Part shown: piece after piece, positions 51,091 through 60,173 of the stretch
Position numbering within the stretch: the stretch's first letter is position 1
Layout of the letters: every line of letters starts with the position of its first letter
Translations under genes and position numbers: made by a program
Notes under the pieces: model-generated
Seen by the model: only the letters and a program-made list of their open reading frames with translations
Databases searched by the model: none
What the model was told of the DNA's origin: nothing
Assembly (NCBI RefSeq): GCF_019443405.1
Contig: NZ_CP080376.1
Location: forward strand, 1,984,001-2,048,000
Length of the DNA: 64,000 nucleotides
Origin: Brevundimonas sp. PAMC22021
Lineage (GTDB): Bacteria; Pseudomonadota; Alphaproteobacteria; Caulobacterales; Caulobacteraceae
Reading direction: 5' to 3'

Positions 51091-52503
51091 TCAGACCTCA
51101 GCCGCGGGCAGTTCGAGCACCGTCTTCAGCCCGCCGAGGTCGCTGTCGGCGAGCGTCAGTCGGCCGCCGTAGGCGCGGGTCAGGTCATCCACAATCGACA
51201 GGCCAAGGCCCGATCCCGGCGCGTCCTCGTCCAGCCGGGCGCCGCGCTTCATCACCTCGTCGCGGCGGTCGGCGGGCAGGCCCGGGCCATCGTCCTCGAT
51301 CACGGCGATCATCTGGCCCAGGCCATTGGGCCCGGCCGAGACGCGCACGCGCCGCCGGGACCATTTGGCGGCGTTCTCGATCAGGTTGCCGAGGATTTCC
51401 TGAAGGTCCTGGCGCTCGCCCAGGAACGCCAGGTCGTCAGGCGCGCGCCAGTCGATCTCCACACCCTTGTCGGCAAACACCCGCTCCAGCATCACGGCCA
51501 ACTCGTCGACCACTTCGCCCACCGGCGTGCTCTCGCCCAGACCGTGGGCGGCGCGGGCGGCGGCACGGGCGCGGCGAAGATGGTGATCGACCTGGCCCTG
51601 CATCACCTGGGTCTGGCGCCGCACGATCTCGGGCAGGGCGCCGTCCTGCGTTCCGGCCTCCGCCAGCATGACCGACAGGGGCGTCTTCAGCGCATGCGCC
51701 AGGTTGCCGACGTGAGTGCGCTGGCGCTCCACCACTTCCTGGTTGTGGTCCAGCAGCCGGTTGACCTGTTCGGCCAGCGGCTGGATCTCGACAGGATAGT
51801 CGCGCTCGATCCGCGCGGCCTTGCCCTTGCGAACGGCGGCGATCTCGTTCCTGAGTTCATAGAGCGGGCGCAGACCCACCTGAACCTGGATAAAGACCGC
51901 CGTCACCAGGCCAAAGCCCAGCAGCAGCAGCGATATCCAGGTGATGGTGGCGAACTGGCGCGTATCCGCGTCGATGTTTGAGCGATCGATGGCGGCCAGA
52001 AAGACCACCGGCTGCTCGCGTCCCGGCAGGCGCTTCATGCTGGCGGCGACGCGCAGCGGCTCGTCGGCGGGACCAAAGGCGTTGTAGCTGATGGTCTGGC
52101 CGAACGCCTCCTCCAGCCGGCGCGGCAGGTCGCGCGGCACCACCAGGTCGGCGTCGTACAGCGACTGCGATCGTGTCAGGGTGCGAAGCCCGTTCTCGCC
52201 CGTCGGCTCGGCCACCACCCAGTATTTGCCGGAGAAGACGCGCAGCGTTCGCGCATCCAGGATCTGGGGCGTGACCACCGTGTCCTGCGGCGTCACGGCC
52301 GAGCGCACCACCAGTTCGTCGATGGAGGCGCTGAGCACATTGCCCAGCCGGCGCAGGGCGGATTCCTGAAACTGGTTGGTCAGCACCAGACCGGTGATGA
52401 TCAGGGCCAGCACGATCCAGCCGGAAGCCAGCCAGATCAGGCGCCGCGTCAGCGACCGGCCCGGCCGCCCAATCCATCGGCTCCAGCCGTTCGCCCCCGC
52501 CAT
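51091..52503 (-). CDS. sensor histidine kinase, PhoQ/FeuQ-like
   Basis: A 470-residue membrane kinase. Membrane segments at about 21-42 and 186-208 enclose a periplasmic sensor (about 140 residues); HAMP follows; the H-box is VGNLAHALKTPLSVML with His 270, and the ATP site has NLIENAAKWSRR, EDDGPGLP and GSGLGLSIVDDLTRAYGG. The AHALKTPL form of the H-box is typical of PhoQ-like kinases. With the preceding regulator and PepSY gene it forms a three-gene unit that resembles FeuPQ of rhizobia; the sensed signal is inferred only. Confidence 0.92.
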   Translation of the reverse strand: MAGANGWSRWIGRPGRSLTRRLIWLASGWIVLALIITGLVLTNQFQESALRRLGNVLSASIDELVVRSAVTPQDTVVTPQILDARTLRVFSGKYWVVAEPTGENGLRTLTRSQSLYDADLVVPRDLPRRLEEAFGQTISYNAFGPADEPLRVAASMKRLPGREQPVVFLAAIDRSNIDADTRQFATITWISLLLLGFGLVTAVFIQVQVGLRPLYELRNEIAAVRKGKAARIERDYPVEIQPLAEQVNRLLDHNQEVVERQRTHVGNLAHALKTPLSVMLAEAGTQDGALPEIVRRQTQVMQGQVDHHLRRARAAARAAHGLGESTPVGEVVDELAVMLERVFADKGVEIDWRAPDDLAFLGERQDLQEILGNLIENAAKWSRRRVRVSAGPNGLGQMIAVIEDDGPGLPADRRDEVMKRGARLDEDAPGSGLGLSIVDDLTRAYGGRLTLADSDLGGLKTVLELPAAEV

Positions 52504-52512
52504 GTCCGCCCT

Positions 52513-53193
52513 TTACGCCGCCTCGGCCTCGCCCGCCAGCGGCGTCAGGCGATAGCCCAGGCCGCGCACCGTCTCGATGCGGTCCGAGCCGATCTTCTTG
52601 CGCAGCCGGCCGACGAACACCTCGATGGTGTTCGAGTCGCGGTCGAAGTCCTGATCATACAGGTGCTCCACCAGCTCGGTGCGGCTGATGACCCGTCCCT
52701 GATGCATCATCATGTAGTGCAGCAGCCGGTATTCCAGCGACGTCAGGCGCAGCGGCTCGCCGTTGACGCTGGCGCGCGCCGCGCGGGGATCGAGACGCAA
52801 GCCCCCGCACGACAGCGTCGCCGCCGCATGACCCGCAGAGCGGCGCAGCAGGGCGCGCAGCCTCGCCAGCAACTCTTCGGTGTGGAAAGGCTTGGTCAGG
52901 TAATCGTCGGCTCCGGCGTCGAAGCCCGACACCTTGTCCGACCAGGCCGCGCGGGCGGTCAGGATCAGCACGGGCGTGGTCTTGCCCTCGCGCCGCCACC
53001 GCTCCAGCACCGAGACGCCGTCGATCTTGGGCAGGCCGAGGTCGAGCACCACCACGTCATAGGGCTCGGTGTCGCCCAGGAACCAGGCCTCCTCGCCGTC
53101 CGGGGCGTGATCAACGGCATAGCCTGCGTCCGTCAGCGCGGTCTTCAACTGGCGCGACAGGTCGGCGTCGTCTTCTACGAGCAGGATGCGCAT
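52513..53193 (-). CDS. OmpR-family response regulator, PhoP/FeuP-like
   Basis: A 226-residue regulator: receiver with VVLDLGLPKIDG (phospho-Asp), ILTARAAWSDKVSGF and DYLTKPFHTEEL, then a winged helix (LSCGGLRLDPRAARASVNGE, SNTIEVFVGRLRKKIG, TVRGLGYRLTPL). It sits nine bases before its kinase and three bases after the PepSY gene, so all three are co-expressed. Most similar by motif to PhoP/FeuP regulators of envelope or cation response. Confidence 0.94.
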   Translation of the reverse strand: MRILLVEDDADLSRQLKTALTDAGYAVDHAPDGEEAWFLGDTEPYDVVVLDLGLPKIDGVSVLERWRREGKTTPVLILTARAAWSDKVSGFDAGADDYLTKPFHTEELLARLRALLRRSAGHAAATLSCGGLRLDPRAARASVNGEPLRLTSLEYRLLHYMMMHQGRVISRTELVEHLYDQDFDRDSNTIEVFVGRLRKKIGSDRIETVRGLGYRLTPLAGEAEAA

Positions 53194-53196
53194 AGC

Positions 53197-53502
53197 TTAG
53201 CGTTCTCCAAGGATGCGGCCGCTGCGGCCGTCCACGGTGATGTCGGCCACGCGGCCGCCCGGATATTCCCATCGCACCACGACCACGTCGCCGCGCGGGC
53301 TCACGCCCAGCATGCGGCCCTGGCGGCCCAAGGCCACGCGGCGCACCACATCCCCCAGATCGACGCGCTGGGGCGACGCCTCGGTCTGACGTTCGCGGCG
53401 GTCGTCGTCGCGGGGTCGCCGCGACTGATCGTCCACGGGCGAGGCCGCCACGGCGGTCGACATGGAGGCGGCGAGAACAAGGGGAACAACAAATCGGAAC
53501 AT
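53197..53502 (-). CDS. small secreted PepSY-like protein
   Basis: A 101-residue protein with signal peptide (FRFVVPLVLAASMSTAVAAS), an acidic/basic linker (DDQSRRPRDDDRRERQ) and a PepSY-like domain (DLGDVVRRVALGRQGRMLGV, WEYPGGRVADITVDGRSGRI). PepSY proteins of this size are frequent partners of PhoPQ-type systems, where they may modulate the sensor. It is the first gene of the PepSY-regulator-kinase unit and is divergent from the gene at 53714. Confidence 0.82.
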   Translation of the reverse strand: MFRFVVPLVLAASMSTAVAASPVDDQSRRPRDDDRRERQTEASPQRVDLGDVVRRVALGRQGRMLGVSPRGDVVVVRWEYPGGRVADITVDGRSGRILGER

Positions 53503-53713
53503 GGCCGTGGAAATAGCGGAGCCCCTCTGAACAGCCGCTGAACGAGACCGGCAGAATTCAAACGCTTAGGTTGAGATGATCGGCCCCGGCGCCTGGCGGC
53601 TACGATGAACGCCGGATGACGCGGACCGTTCAGATGCGGCTCAGCCGACATGCGTCAGGTTCACAGCCATCGCAGCCGCTTCCGACTGCGTCGCATCGCA
53701 AAGGAACGATCTG

Positions 53714-54097
53714 ATGATCAAGAAGACGCTCATCCCCGCCCTGGCCCCCGTCCTGGCTCTTGTCGCCGCCTCCGTGGCGCTGCCCGCCGCCGCCGCTCAG
53801 CCCCAGCAGGGTCACGGCCGCCCGCCTGTCTATGCCGACGCCGGCGGCTGGAACAGCATCAACGCTCGCCAGGCGAATCTGGACCGGCGCATCGACCAGG
53901 GCGTGCGCAACGGCGCGCTGAGCCGGCGCGAGGCCACCCGGCTGCGCGGCGAGTTCGGCTCGCTGGTGAGGCTGGAGGCCAACTATCGCCGTGGCGGCCT
54001 GAGCCGCTGGGAGCGTGACGACCTGAACCGTCGCTTCGACCGTCTCGCCGCCCAGGTCCGCAGCGAGCGCCGAGACGGCGACAATCGTCGCGGCTGA
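53714..54097 (+). CDS. small periplasmic basic protein of unknown function
   Basis: A 127-residue protein with a signal peptide (LVAASVALPAAAAQ) and a helical mature part with repeated charged heptads: NSINARQANLDRRIDQGVRN, LSRREATRLRGEFGSLVRLE, LSRWERDDLNRRFDRLAAQV. It is divergent from the PepSY/two-component unit across 211 bases and could be a target of that system, which is inference from position. No known domain. A hairpin terminator follows. Confidence 0.72.
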   Translation: MIKKTLIPALAPVLALVAASVALPAAAAQPQQGHGRPPVYADAGGWNSINARQANLDRRIDQGVRNGALSRREATRLRGEFGSLVRLEANYRRGGLSRWERDDLNRRFDRLAAQVRSERRDGDNRRG

Positions 54098-54119
54098 TCC
54101 CTTTCACCTGTTGAAACAG

Positions 54120-54148
54120 GGGCGCGGCTCGAAAGGGCCGCGCCCTTT
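54120..54148 (+). terminator. intrinsic terminator after the small periplasmic protein gene
   Basis: GGGCGCGGC, an 8-base loop (TCGAAAGG), GCCGCGCCC and TTT. The stem is nine perfect pairs and lies 23 bases after the stop. The T tract is short, so efficiency may be moderate. Confidence 0.65.
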
Positions 54149-54250
54149 GGCGTGCATCGAAGCCGTCGGCTGCGTGATGATCGACCCTGGCTCGGAACCG
54201 GGCGACGAGATGCGCGTATCAGGGGCCCATCTGAAGAGAATATCCGCGCG

Positions 54251-55165
54251 ATGATCCCCCAGACTCTGACCGCTGCCCCCGCCACGGACTCCGTGAGCGA
54301 TCCAGAGGCCTTTCACCGGCGCATGTCGCGCTGGAACAACCGTCGCCTGGCGCCCGCGACGCCGCATGCCGGCTGGCAGGACGCCGCGCGCGAGGACGCC
54401 GAGATGATCCTTCTGGAAGGCGCCTTCGTCGAGCGGATGCGCCAGGACGCGCAACCTTGGCTGAAGGACCTGCCCACCGACGTCGACGGCTTTGTCGCCT
54501 GGTTCGAGAACCTGCTGGGCAAGGGTCCCGGCGAGAGCGACCCGCTGTTCCCCTGGCTGGCCGAGGAGGCCAGCTACGAGGAGATGCGCTGGTTCCTGCT
54601 GCAGGAAGTGGCGGGCGAGGCCGGGTTCGAGGATCTGGTGGCCTATGCCCAGGTCAAGATGCCGACCCGGCCCAAGCTCGAACTCGCGCGCAACTACTGG
54701 GACGAGATGGGGCGCGGCAACGAGGGCGGCATGCACGGCCCGATGCTGCAGAAGCTGGCCGACAAGCTGGACCTGCATCCGATCATCGAGGGCACGGTTT
54801 GGCCGTCGCTGGCGCTGGGCAACACCCTGGTCGCCTTCTCGACCACGCGCCGCTACGCCTATCACGCTCTGGGCGCGCTGGGCGCGGTCGAGCTGACGGC
54901 CCCGTGGCGGGCGGATCATGTGGCGCGCGGCCTGAAGCGCGTCGGCGTCGGGGCCGAGCGGAAATATTTCGCCCTGCACGCCACGCTGGATGTCGAACAT
55001 TCGCGCACCTGGAACGAGGAGGTGCTGCGTCCGCTGGCGGCCGACCGTCCCGAATGCATCCCCAGCCTGGCCGAAGGCGCGGTGATGCGGCTGATGGCCG
55101 GCGCGCGCTGTTTCGAAGCCTACCGCGCCCACCTGTGGGCCGAGCCGCTGCGCCAGAGCGCCTGA
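54251..55165 (+). CDS. iron-containing redox enzyme family protein (haem-oxygenase-like fold)
   Basis: A 304-residue protein of the TENA/haem-oxygenase-like diiron superfamily. Likely ligand regions: EEMRWFLLQEVAGEAGFEDL (two Glu), ELARNYWDEMGRGNEGGMHG (Glu and His) and FALHATLDVEHSRTWNEEVL (His, Glu, His). Related enzymes (for example fatty acid or amino acid oxidative decarboxylases) use Fe2 and oxygen; the reaction here is unknown. The ATG at 54251 is chosen because the family match starts there; no strong ribosome site is seen. It is followed by the tRNA on the opposite strand. Confidence 0.78.
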   Translation: MIPQTLTAAPATDSVSDPEAFHRRMSRWNNRRLAPATPHAGWQDAAREDAEMILLEGAFVERMRQDAQPWLKDLPTDVDGFVAWFENLLGKGPGESDPLFPWLAEEASYEEMRWFLLQEVAGEAGFEDLVAYAQVKMPTRPKLELARNYWDEMGRGNEGGMHGPMLQKLADKLDLHPIIEGTVWPSLALGNTLVAFSTTRRYAYHALGALGAVELTAPWRADHVARGLKRVGVGAERKYFALHATLDVEHSRTWNEEVLRPLAADRPECIPSLAEGAVMRLMAGARCFEAYRAHLWAEPLRQSA

Positions 55166-55206
55166 ACCCTCGGAAGAACCGGCCTGCGTCGCGGCGACGA
55201 GCCGAG

Positions 55207-55283
55207 TGGCGACCCCGGGAGGACTCCAACCTCCGACCTCGGCTTTAGGAAAGCCTTGCTCTATGCAGCTGAGCTACGGGGCC
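55207..55283 (-). tRNA. tRNA-Arg(CCU) with inverted 19-56 pair
   Basis: Reading the minus strand gives a 77-base cloverleaf with encoded CCA: acceptor GGCCCCG/CGGGGTC, D stem GCTC/GAGC, anticodon loop TTCCTAA (anticodon CCT, decoding the rare AGG), T stem GGAGG/CCTCC. The D loop reads AGCTGCATA, so position 19 is C, and the T loop reads TTGGAGT, so position 56 is G. Both normally are G19 and C56. The change is compensatory. Position 27-43 is an A/G mismatch. All other paired stems are intact. Confidence 0.93.
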
Positions 55284-55474
55284 ACGCGGCGACGGAGTAG
55301 CGGGTCGGGGGCGTTCGGGAAAGAGGCGGCGGGGGAAAAGCCGTCGGCGCGGTCGTCTTGTGGTTCAGCGGAGTTAACCTACGACATGTGGCGGTGAACA
55401 GGGGCGGAACGGGGCTGTGTGGCCGATTCGGTCCCGATTCGTTTCCCTGTCGTTCCGCCTTGGCGGCCGTCGCG

Positions 55475-55942
55475 TTAACTTTCGGCGATGTGGGCGGAGA
55501 CGGCGTGCAGGCCCGCGAGCAGCTGGGCGCTGGCTTCGCTGACGCGGCAGCCCTCGGCCAGGATCAGGGTCAGGGCGCGGGCGTGAACGCCGACGGCCGG
55601 CCAGGACCAGGCGCCGCGCTCGCTCATGCGGTCGGCGATGTCGCACAGGCTGTAGGCGGCCTCATAGAACGGGCCGGTGTCGATAAAGCCGGCGATGTCC
55701 AGAAGCGCGGTGCCCAGGGCGTAGACCTGCGGCTCCGTCCCCGGTGCGCCCGCCGCGCACAGGGCGTCCAGCCGCTGCACGGTGGCGGACAGGGTGCGCA
55801 GCGCCTGGTCGCGCTGGGCGGACAGGGCCGTGTTGGCCATGCGCTCGGCCTCGCCCACCGTGCGGCCGCCCTCGGCGGAGGCCATCTGACGCGACAGGCT
55901 GGAGCGCACGCGCACCATCTTGGGCGGGCGGGACAGGCTCAC
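55475..55942 (-). CDS. cheE: chemotaxis protein CheE (Caulobacter-type)
   Basis: Last gene of the che operon, overlapping cheYIII by GTGA. The 155-residue product is helical with no enzyme motif (SLSRQMASAEGGRTVGEAER, QALRTLSATVQRLDALCAAG, CDIADRMSERGAWSWPAVGV). The GTG at 55942 gives the expected length; the frame is open to 56110 as a shadow of cheYIII. Position and size match CheE of Caulobacter crescentus, whose role in chemotaxis is poorly known. Assignment is by gene order plus lack of another fit. About 190 bases follow without a gene before the tRNA. Confidence 0.75.
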   Translation of the reverse strand: MSLSRPPKMVRVRSSLSRQMASAEGGRTVGEAERMANTALSAQRDQALRTLSATVQRLDALCAAGAPGTEPQVYALGTALLDIAGFIDTGPFYEAAYSLCDIADRMSERGAWSWPAVGVHARALTLILAEGCRVSEASAQLLAGLHAVSAHIAES

Positions 55943-56538
55943 AGGGCCACCCGCGTGGGCTTCATCAGCATGTCGATGTCCGACTGATCCATGTTGGCCT
56001 CCACCGCCTCGCCCAATTCGCCGCTCAGATCCCCGGCGCGGCGGCCGTCCATGCCGGCGGGGGGGCCGGCGTTGCGGACCCGGCGATCGGGGCCGCAGTA
56101 GGTGTCGCAATCCACGAATTCGCGCTCGTCACGCCCCAGCCACAGGATGCGCTGAAGCAGCACGGCGGGCGTCAGGGGCTTGGCGACCACGAAGCTGGCG
56201 CCGCAGTCGCGGCTCTTGTGCACGCGCGACTGGGCGGCGTGGCCCGTCAGCATGATGACCGGCGTATAGCGCATCGGCTCTGGCGTCTCGCGCCGCAGCC
56301 AGGTGATGAAGTCATAGCCGTCCATGTCCGGCATGACGCAATCGACCAGGATCAGATCGACGGGCCGGCGGCGCAGGATCTGCGCGCCCTCGGAAGCCGA
56401 GCCGCACTTGATCTGCTCCTTGACGCCGAAGCCGTGGAAGATCGAGCTGAGCATGTCCAGCGCCTGCTGATTGTCGTCGATCAGCAGGACGCTGGAGTGG
56501 CTGAGATTGATGCGGTCGGAAGACGCGGGCCGGGACAT
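55939..56538 (-). CDS. response regulator CheYIII with C-terminal extension
   Basis: A 199-residue protein. Residues about 15-135 are a receiver: LLIDDNQQALDML, phospho-Asp 66 in LVDCVMPDMDGYDF, MLTGHAA and VVAKPLTPAV (Lys). A further 60 residues (EFVDCDTYCGPDRRVRNAGP, then DQSDIDMLMKPTRVAL) are not part of the receiver. The GPDRR text also occurs in other regulators with such tails. In C. crescentus the third CheY of this operon lies here. It probably competes for phosphoryl groups from CheA; that is inferred. Confidence 0.85.
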   Translation of the reverse strand: MSRPASSDRINLSHSSVLLIDDNQQALDMLSSIFHGFGVKEQIKCGSASEGAQILRRRPVDLILVDCVMPDMDGYDFITWLRRETPEPMRYTPVIMLTGHAAQSRVHKSRDCGASFVVAKPLTPAVLLQRILWLGRDEREFVDCDTYCGPDRRVRNAGPPAGMDGRRAGDLSGELGEAVEANMDQSDIDMLMKPTRVAL

Positions 56539-56546
56539 GGCCGGTC

Positions 56547-56885
56547 TCAGTCGAACAGCTGCAGGTCGCCGGCTGCGGCGCCTTGATCAGCTTGGCGGCT
56601 CAGGGCCGGGCGCAGGCGCTGGGCCATGTCGGCCAGCGGGATGGCTGCGACCGCCGCCTCAGGCGCCTCGCCGGCCGCGACCGCGCGAGCAAGTCCGGAC
56701 AGGGCCTGAAGACGCTGGGTGATCTCGTCCAGGCGCTGGGCGTCCGACATGACCTCGAGGCGCTCGGCCGGCGGGACGCGGCGCACCAGGTCGCTGAGCA
56801 GATGGGAAATGGCGTCCACGCCGGCGCGCAGATCCTCAAGCTCGTCGGCAACGGCACACAGCAGGGCGGGATCGGCGGCGGGCAT
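56547..56885 (-). CDS. cheU: CheU-type chemotaxis operon protein
   Basis: A 112-residue helical protein ([60 protein letters not shown]) without a known motif. The ATG at 56885 overlaps the cheD stop by one base (TGATG). The position between cheD and cheYIII matches cheU of Caulobacter crescentus. No biochemical function is known to me; membership of the operon is the evidence. Confidence 0.72.
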   Translation of the reverse strand: MPAADPALLCAVADELEDLRAGVDAISHLLSDLVRRVPPAERLEVMSDAQRLDEITQRLQALSGLARAVAAGEAPEAAVAAIPLADMAQRLRPALSRQADQGAAAGDLQLFD

Positions 56886-57421
56886 CAGAACAGCTCCAGC
56901 GCGCCGGCGTCGACCGGCGGCGGCGGGGGAGCGGAGCGCGGGGCGGCGGCGTCGGACACCGTGCGCTGCAGGGCCCGCCCCGAGACGGGCCAATAGTGCA
57001 GGCGCCGTCCGCCCTCGCCGCGCAGGCTGCCGCCGACCACGGGGATGCCCTCGTCGCGCAGGAAACGCTCGGCGAAATCAGCGTTGGCGCGTCCGACATC
57101 GCGCAGGGAATCGAACATGCGGCCGCCGCCGAACAGCTTGGCCTCCAGCCGATCGCGCCGGCCGCCGCGCTTCAATACGTCGTTAATCAACAGCTCCATG
57201 GCGTAGGCTCCGTATCGGCGCCCGGCGTCGGTGCCCGCCCCCTCTCCTTCCGGCAGCAGGAAGTGGTTCATGCCGCCGATCCCCGCAGCCGGATCGCGCA
57301 GGCACATGGCCACGCATGAGCCGAGAATGGTGCTGAGCATCACATGCGGGTCGTCGGTGACGTAGTGCTCGCCCTGGCCGACGTGGACGCGGCGCTCCAG
57401 CGGGTCGGCGACGGCGATCAT
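56885..57421 (-). CDS. cheD: chemoreceptor glutamine deamidase CheD
   Basis: CheD deamidates Gln residues of chemoreceptors. The 178 residues include the Cys-His site: [13 protein letters not shown] (Cys 36) and [11 protein letters not shown] (His 53), plus FGGGRMF and [20 protein letters not shown]. The C terminus has an added Pro-rich tail ending DAGALELF. It overlaps cheYII by ATGA and cheU by TGATG. Confidence 0.93.
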   Translation of the reverse strand: MIAVADPLERRVHVGQGEHYVTDDPHVMLSTILGSCVAMCLRDPAAGIGGMNHFLLPEGEGAGTDAGRRYGAYAMELLINDVLKRGGRRDRLEAKLFGGGRMFDSLRDVGRANADFAERFLRDEGIPVVGGSLRGEGGRRLHYWPVSGRALQRTVSDAAAPRSAPPPPPVDAGALELF

Positions 57422-57807
57422 GTCAGGGGTCCGAAGACGGCTTCCAGCTTGTCCTTCAGCTGCTGCACGGTGAACGGCTTGACCAGGTAGTTGTTGACGC
57501 CGAACTGCACCGCGCGCTGCACCAGCTCGCGATCAGCGCGGCCGGTCAGCATGATGAAGGCCGTCTTGGACGTCGGCGGATGGGCGCGAATGGCGCGCAA
57601 CAGGCCCAGGCCGTCCAGGTTCGGCATGTTGAAGTCGGAGATCACCAGGTGCGCGGGCTTGGTGATGATCTCGCGCAGCGCCAGCTCGCCGTCGGCGGCT
57701 TCGCGGATGTCGCGCATGCCGATCTGCTGCAGGCTGGTGCGGACCAGCGAGCGCATGGTCAGCTGGTCGTCGACGACCAAAACGCTGATGGCGGAGGCGA
57801 CGGGCAT
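57418..57807 (-). CDS. chemotaxis response regulator CheYII
   Basis: A 129-residue single-domain receiver: [18 protein letters not shown], phospho-Asp 58 in [25 protein letters not shown] and [13 protein letters not shown] (Lys). In C. crescentus CheYII is the regulator that acts on the flagellar motor; here that is inferred from position and similarity. Its ATG directly follows the cheB stop. Confidence 0.9.
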   Translation of the reverse strand: MPVASAISVLVVDDQLTMRSLVRTSLQQIGMRDIREAADGELALREIITKPAHLVISDFNMPNLDGLGLLRAIRAHPPTSKTAFIMLTGRADRELVQRAVQFGVNNYLVKPFTVQQLKDKLEAVFGPLT

Positions 57808-58854
57808 CTACGCGGTCCTTGAGACGGGGCTCTGCGCGGCGGCGGCGCAGGCGTCGAGAATGGCGGAGGTCAGGCGGTGCAGCGGAAGTTGGCGCTCGAC
57901 GGCGCCGATCTCGTGCGCCGCGCGCGGCATGCCGTAGACAACCGAGGTGTGCTCGTCCTGGCCCAGGGTGCGGGCGCCGGCCTGGCGCATCGCCAGCAGC
58001 CCTTGCGCGCCGTCCTTGCCCATGCCGGTCAGGATCACGCCCGTCATCGGCCGCTTCAGGGCGGCGACGGAGCGAAACAGGACGTCGACGGACGGGCGAT
58101 GGCCGTTGACCGCTTCAGTGCGCGACAGGCGGCAGCGCGGCTGGGAACCGGGCGAGACCTCCAGGTGCGCCTCGCCGCCCGGGGCGATGTAGATGTGGCC
58201 GGGCATCACGGGCGCGCCGTCCTCGGCCTCGGTCACGGTCGGGGCGCAGGCCTTGTCCAGACGCGCGGCGAAGCTCTTGGTGAAGGTCGCCGGCATGTGC
58301 TGCGTCACCACCGTCGCCGGGCAGTTGGCGGGAAAGCCGCTCAGCACCGTCAGCAGGGCCTCCACGCCGCCGGTCGAGGCGCCGATGGCCAGGACGCCGC
58401 GCGGATCGGGCTGGTAGTTGGAAGGCGCAGCGGCGGTTGCGTGCTCGCCGCGCGGCCGCACGCGCGAGCGCGCCGCCGCCTTCACCTTGGCCGCCAGTTC
58501 GCCGAACGCCTCGGACGTGGCCGAGGCGGGTTTGGCCACCGCATCCACCGCTCCGATCTCCAGCGCAGCCAGCGTCACGTCCGTGCCGGCCGCCGTCAGG
58601 GTCGAGACCATCACCACCGGCATCGGCCGCAGGCGCATGATCTTTTCCAGGAACTCCAGCCCGTTCATGTTGGGCATCTCGACATCCAGGGTGATGACGT
58701 CGGGGTTCAGCGCCTTGATCGCGGCGCGCGCCTCGATCGGATCGGCGGCCGTGCCGACCACCTCGATCTCGGGATCGCGCTTCAGGGCGGCCGAGATCAG
58801 GCCGCGCATGGTCAGGCTGTCGTCGACGACGACGACGCGAACCGGCGCGCTCAC
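57808..58854 (-). CDS. cheB: chemotaxis methylesterase CheB
   Basis: CheB demethylates and deamidates chemoreceptors when phosphorylated. The 348-residue protein has a receiver ([14 protein letters not shown], phospho-Asp 57 in [10 protein letters not shown]), a short linker and the esterase domain with Ser in [11 protein letters not shown], His in [13 protein letters not shown] and Asp in [15 protein letters not shown] at 58854 overlaps the cheR stop (GTGA); the upstream open frame is a cheR shadow. Confidence 0.96.
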   Translation of the reverse strand: MSAPVRVVVVDDSLTMRGLISAALKRDPEIEVVGTAADPIEARAAIKALNPDVITLDVEMPNMNGLEFLEKIMRLRPMPVVMVSTLTAAGTDVTLAALEIGAVDAVAKPASATSEAFGELAAKVKAAARSRVRPRGEHATAAAPSNYQPDPRGVLAIGASTGGVEALLTVLSGFPANCPATVVTQHMPATFTKSFAARLDKACAPTVTEAEDGAPVMPGHIYIAPGGEAHLEVSPGSQPRCRLSRTEAVNGHRPSVDVLFRSVAALKRPMTGVILTGMGKDGAQGLLAMRQAGARTLGQDEHTSVVYGMPRAAHEIGAVERQLPLHRLTSAILDACAAAAQSPVSRTA

Positions 58855-59717
58855 AGCGACCCCGCCGTCTTGTAGGCGGTCAGGCCGCAGGTCTGCAGCT
58901 GCGTCGAGGCTGGTCCCGATACGCGCTCGGAATGGCCGATGTAGAGGGTGGCGCCCGGCGTCATCAGCGGCGTGAAACGGCTCCACACCCGCTCCTGCGT
59001 GGCGTCGTCGAAATAGATCACGACGTTGCGGCAGAAGATCACGTCGAACTTGCCGCGCATCGGCCAGTCGCCGATGAGGTTCAGCTCGCGGAACGACACC
59101 AGGCGTCGAAGCTGATCGCCCGCGCTCCAGGCGCCGCGTTCGTCGGCCCGGTCGAAATATTTGCGCCACAGGGTGGCGGGCGCCGGCTCCAGCAGGTCTT
59201 CGGAATAGACGCCGGCGTGGCCCTGGGCGACCATGTTGGGGTCGATGTCGGTGGCCAGGATGCGCACGTCCAGGTCCGCCGCTTCCGGCAGGACCGACAG
59301 CATGGTCAGCGCCATCGAATAGGGTTCCTGCCCGTTGGAGCAGGCGGCCGACCACAGGCGCACCCTCCCGCCGGCCCTGGCGCGCGCGGCCAGCGCCGGC
59401 ATGACCCGGTCGCGCAGATCGTCGAAATGGTGCGGCTCGCGATAGAAGCGGGTGACGTTGGTGGTCAGGGCCGCCGTCATCGCCTGGCGCTCGTCCACGC
59501 CGTCCGCACCTTCCACCAGGGCGCAGTATTCGCGGAAGCTGCGCAGACCCAGCACGCGCAGCCGCTTGGCCAGGCGCGAATAGACCAGCGCCGCCTTACC
59601 CTCGCTCAGCGCGATGCCGGAGTGGGCGTGCAGCATGGAGGCGATATGGCGGAAGTCCTCGGCGGTGAAGACGAACTCGCCTTCGACCAGAGGCGCGCGC
59701 CCGGCGGCCGTGGTCAT
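58851..59717 (-). CDS. cheR: chemoreceptor methyltransferase CheR
   Basis: CheR methylates glutamate residues of chemoreceptors with S-adenosylmethionine. The 288 residues show the helical N domain ([20 protein letters not shown]), [15 protein letters not shown] text ([15 protein letters not shown]), the SAM motif [29 protein letters not shown] and [14 protein letters not shown]. No pentapeptide-binding extension is obvious. It overlaps cheW (ATGA) and cheB (GTGA). Confidence 0.96.
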   Translation of the reverse strand: MTTAAGRAPLVEGEFVFTAEDFRHIASMLHAHSGIALSEGKAALVYSRLAKRLRVLGLRSFREYCALVEGADGVDERQAMTAALTTNVTRFYREPHHFDDLRDRVMPALAARARAGGRVRLWSAACSNGQEPYSMALTMLSVLPEAADLDVRILATDIDPNMVAQGHAGVYSEDLLEPAPATLWRKYFDRADERGAWSAGDQLRRLVSFRELNLIGDWPMRGKFDVIFCRNVVIYFDDATQERVWSRFTPLMTPGATLYIGHSERVSGPASTQLQTCGLTAYKTAGSL

Positions 59718-60169
59718 GCGGCTTCGGCCTCGCGCTCGGGCAGGATGCGGTCCAGCTCGATCAGGCTGATCATGCGGCCATCGAGGGCGAAGATGCCCTT
59801 GACGAAGGTCTTGACCTGATCGGACGCGACATCCGGCGTCGCCTGCACGTCGCCTTCGGTCATCTGGATGATGTCGGACACGGCATCCACCAGAAGGCCC
59901 ACGGTGCGCCCGCCGATGTGGGCGACCATGATGACGTGGCGGGCGGTCGGCTCGGACGTCTCCAGGCCGAAGCGGGCGCCCAGGTCGATGATCGGCAGCA
60001 CGGTGCCGCGCAGGTTGATCACGCCCTTCATATAGCCGGGCGAGCGGGGCAGCGGCGTCGCAGGCGTCCAGCCCCGGATTTCGCGAACCGACATGATGTC
60101 GACGCAGAACTCCTGGCGGCCGATGCGGAAGGCGATCAGTTCGCGTTGTGAAGCGGCGGTTTCGGTCAT
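59714..60169 (-). CDS. cheW: chemotaxis coupling protein CheW
   Basis: CheW links receptors to CheA. The 151-residue protein has the SH3-like CheW fold: [54 protein letters not shown]. It begins four bases after cheA. Soluble, cytoplasmic, part of the polar receptor array. Confidence 0.95.
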   Translation of the reverse strand: MTETAASQRELIAFRIGRQEFCVDIMSVREIRGWTPATPLPRSPGYMKGVINLRGTVLPIIDLGARFGLETSEPTARHVIMVAHIGGRTVGLLVDAVSDIIQMTEGDVQATPDVASDQVKTFVKGIFALDGRMISLIELDRILPEREAEAA

Positions 60170-60173
60170 GGGA

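Noticed and set aside
54104..55132. 342-codon minus-strand frame opposite the iron-containing redox enzyme
   Set aside because: Shadow of a gene with recognisable diiron-fold motifs on the plus strand.
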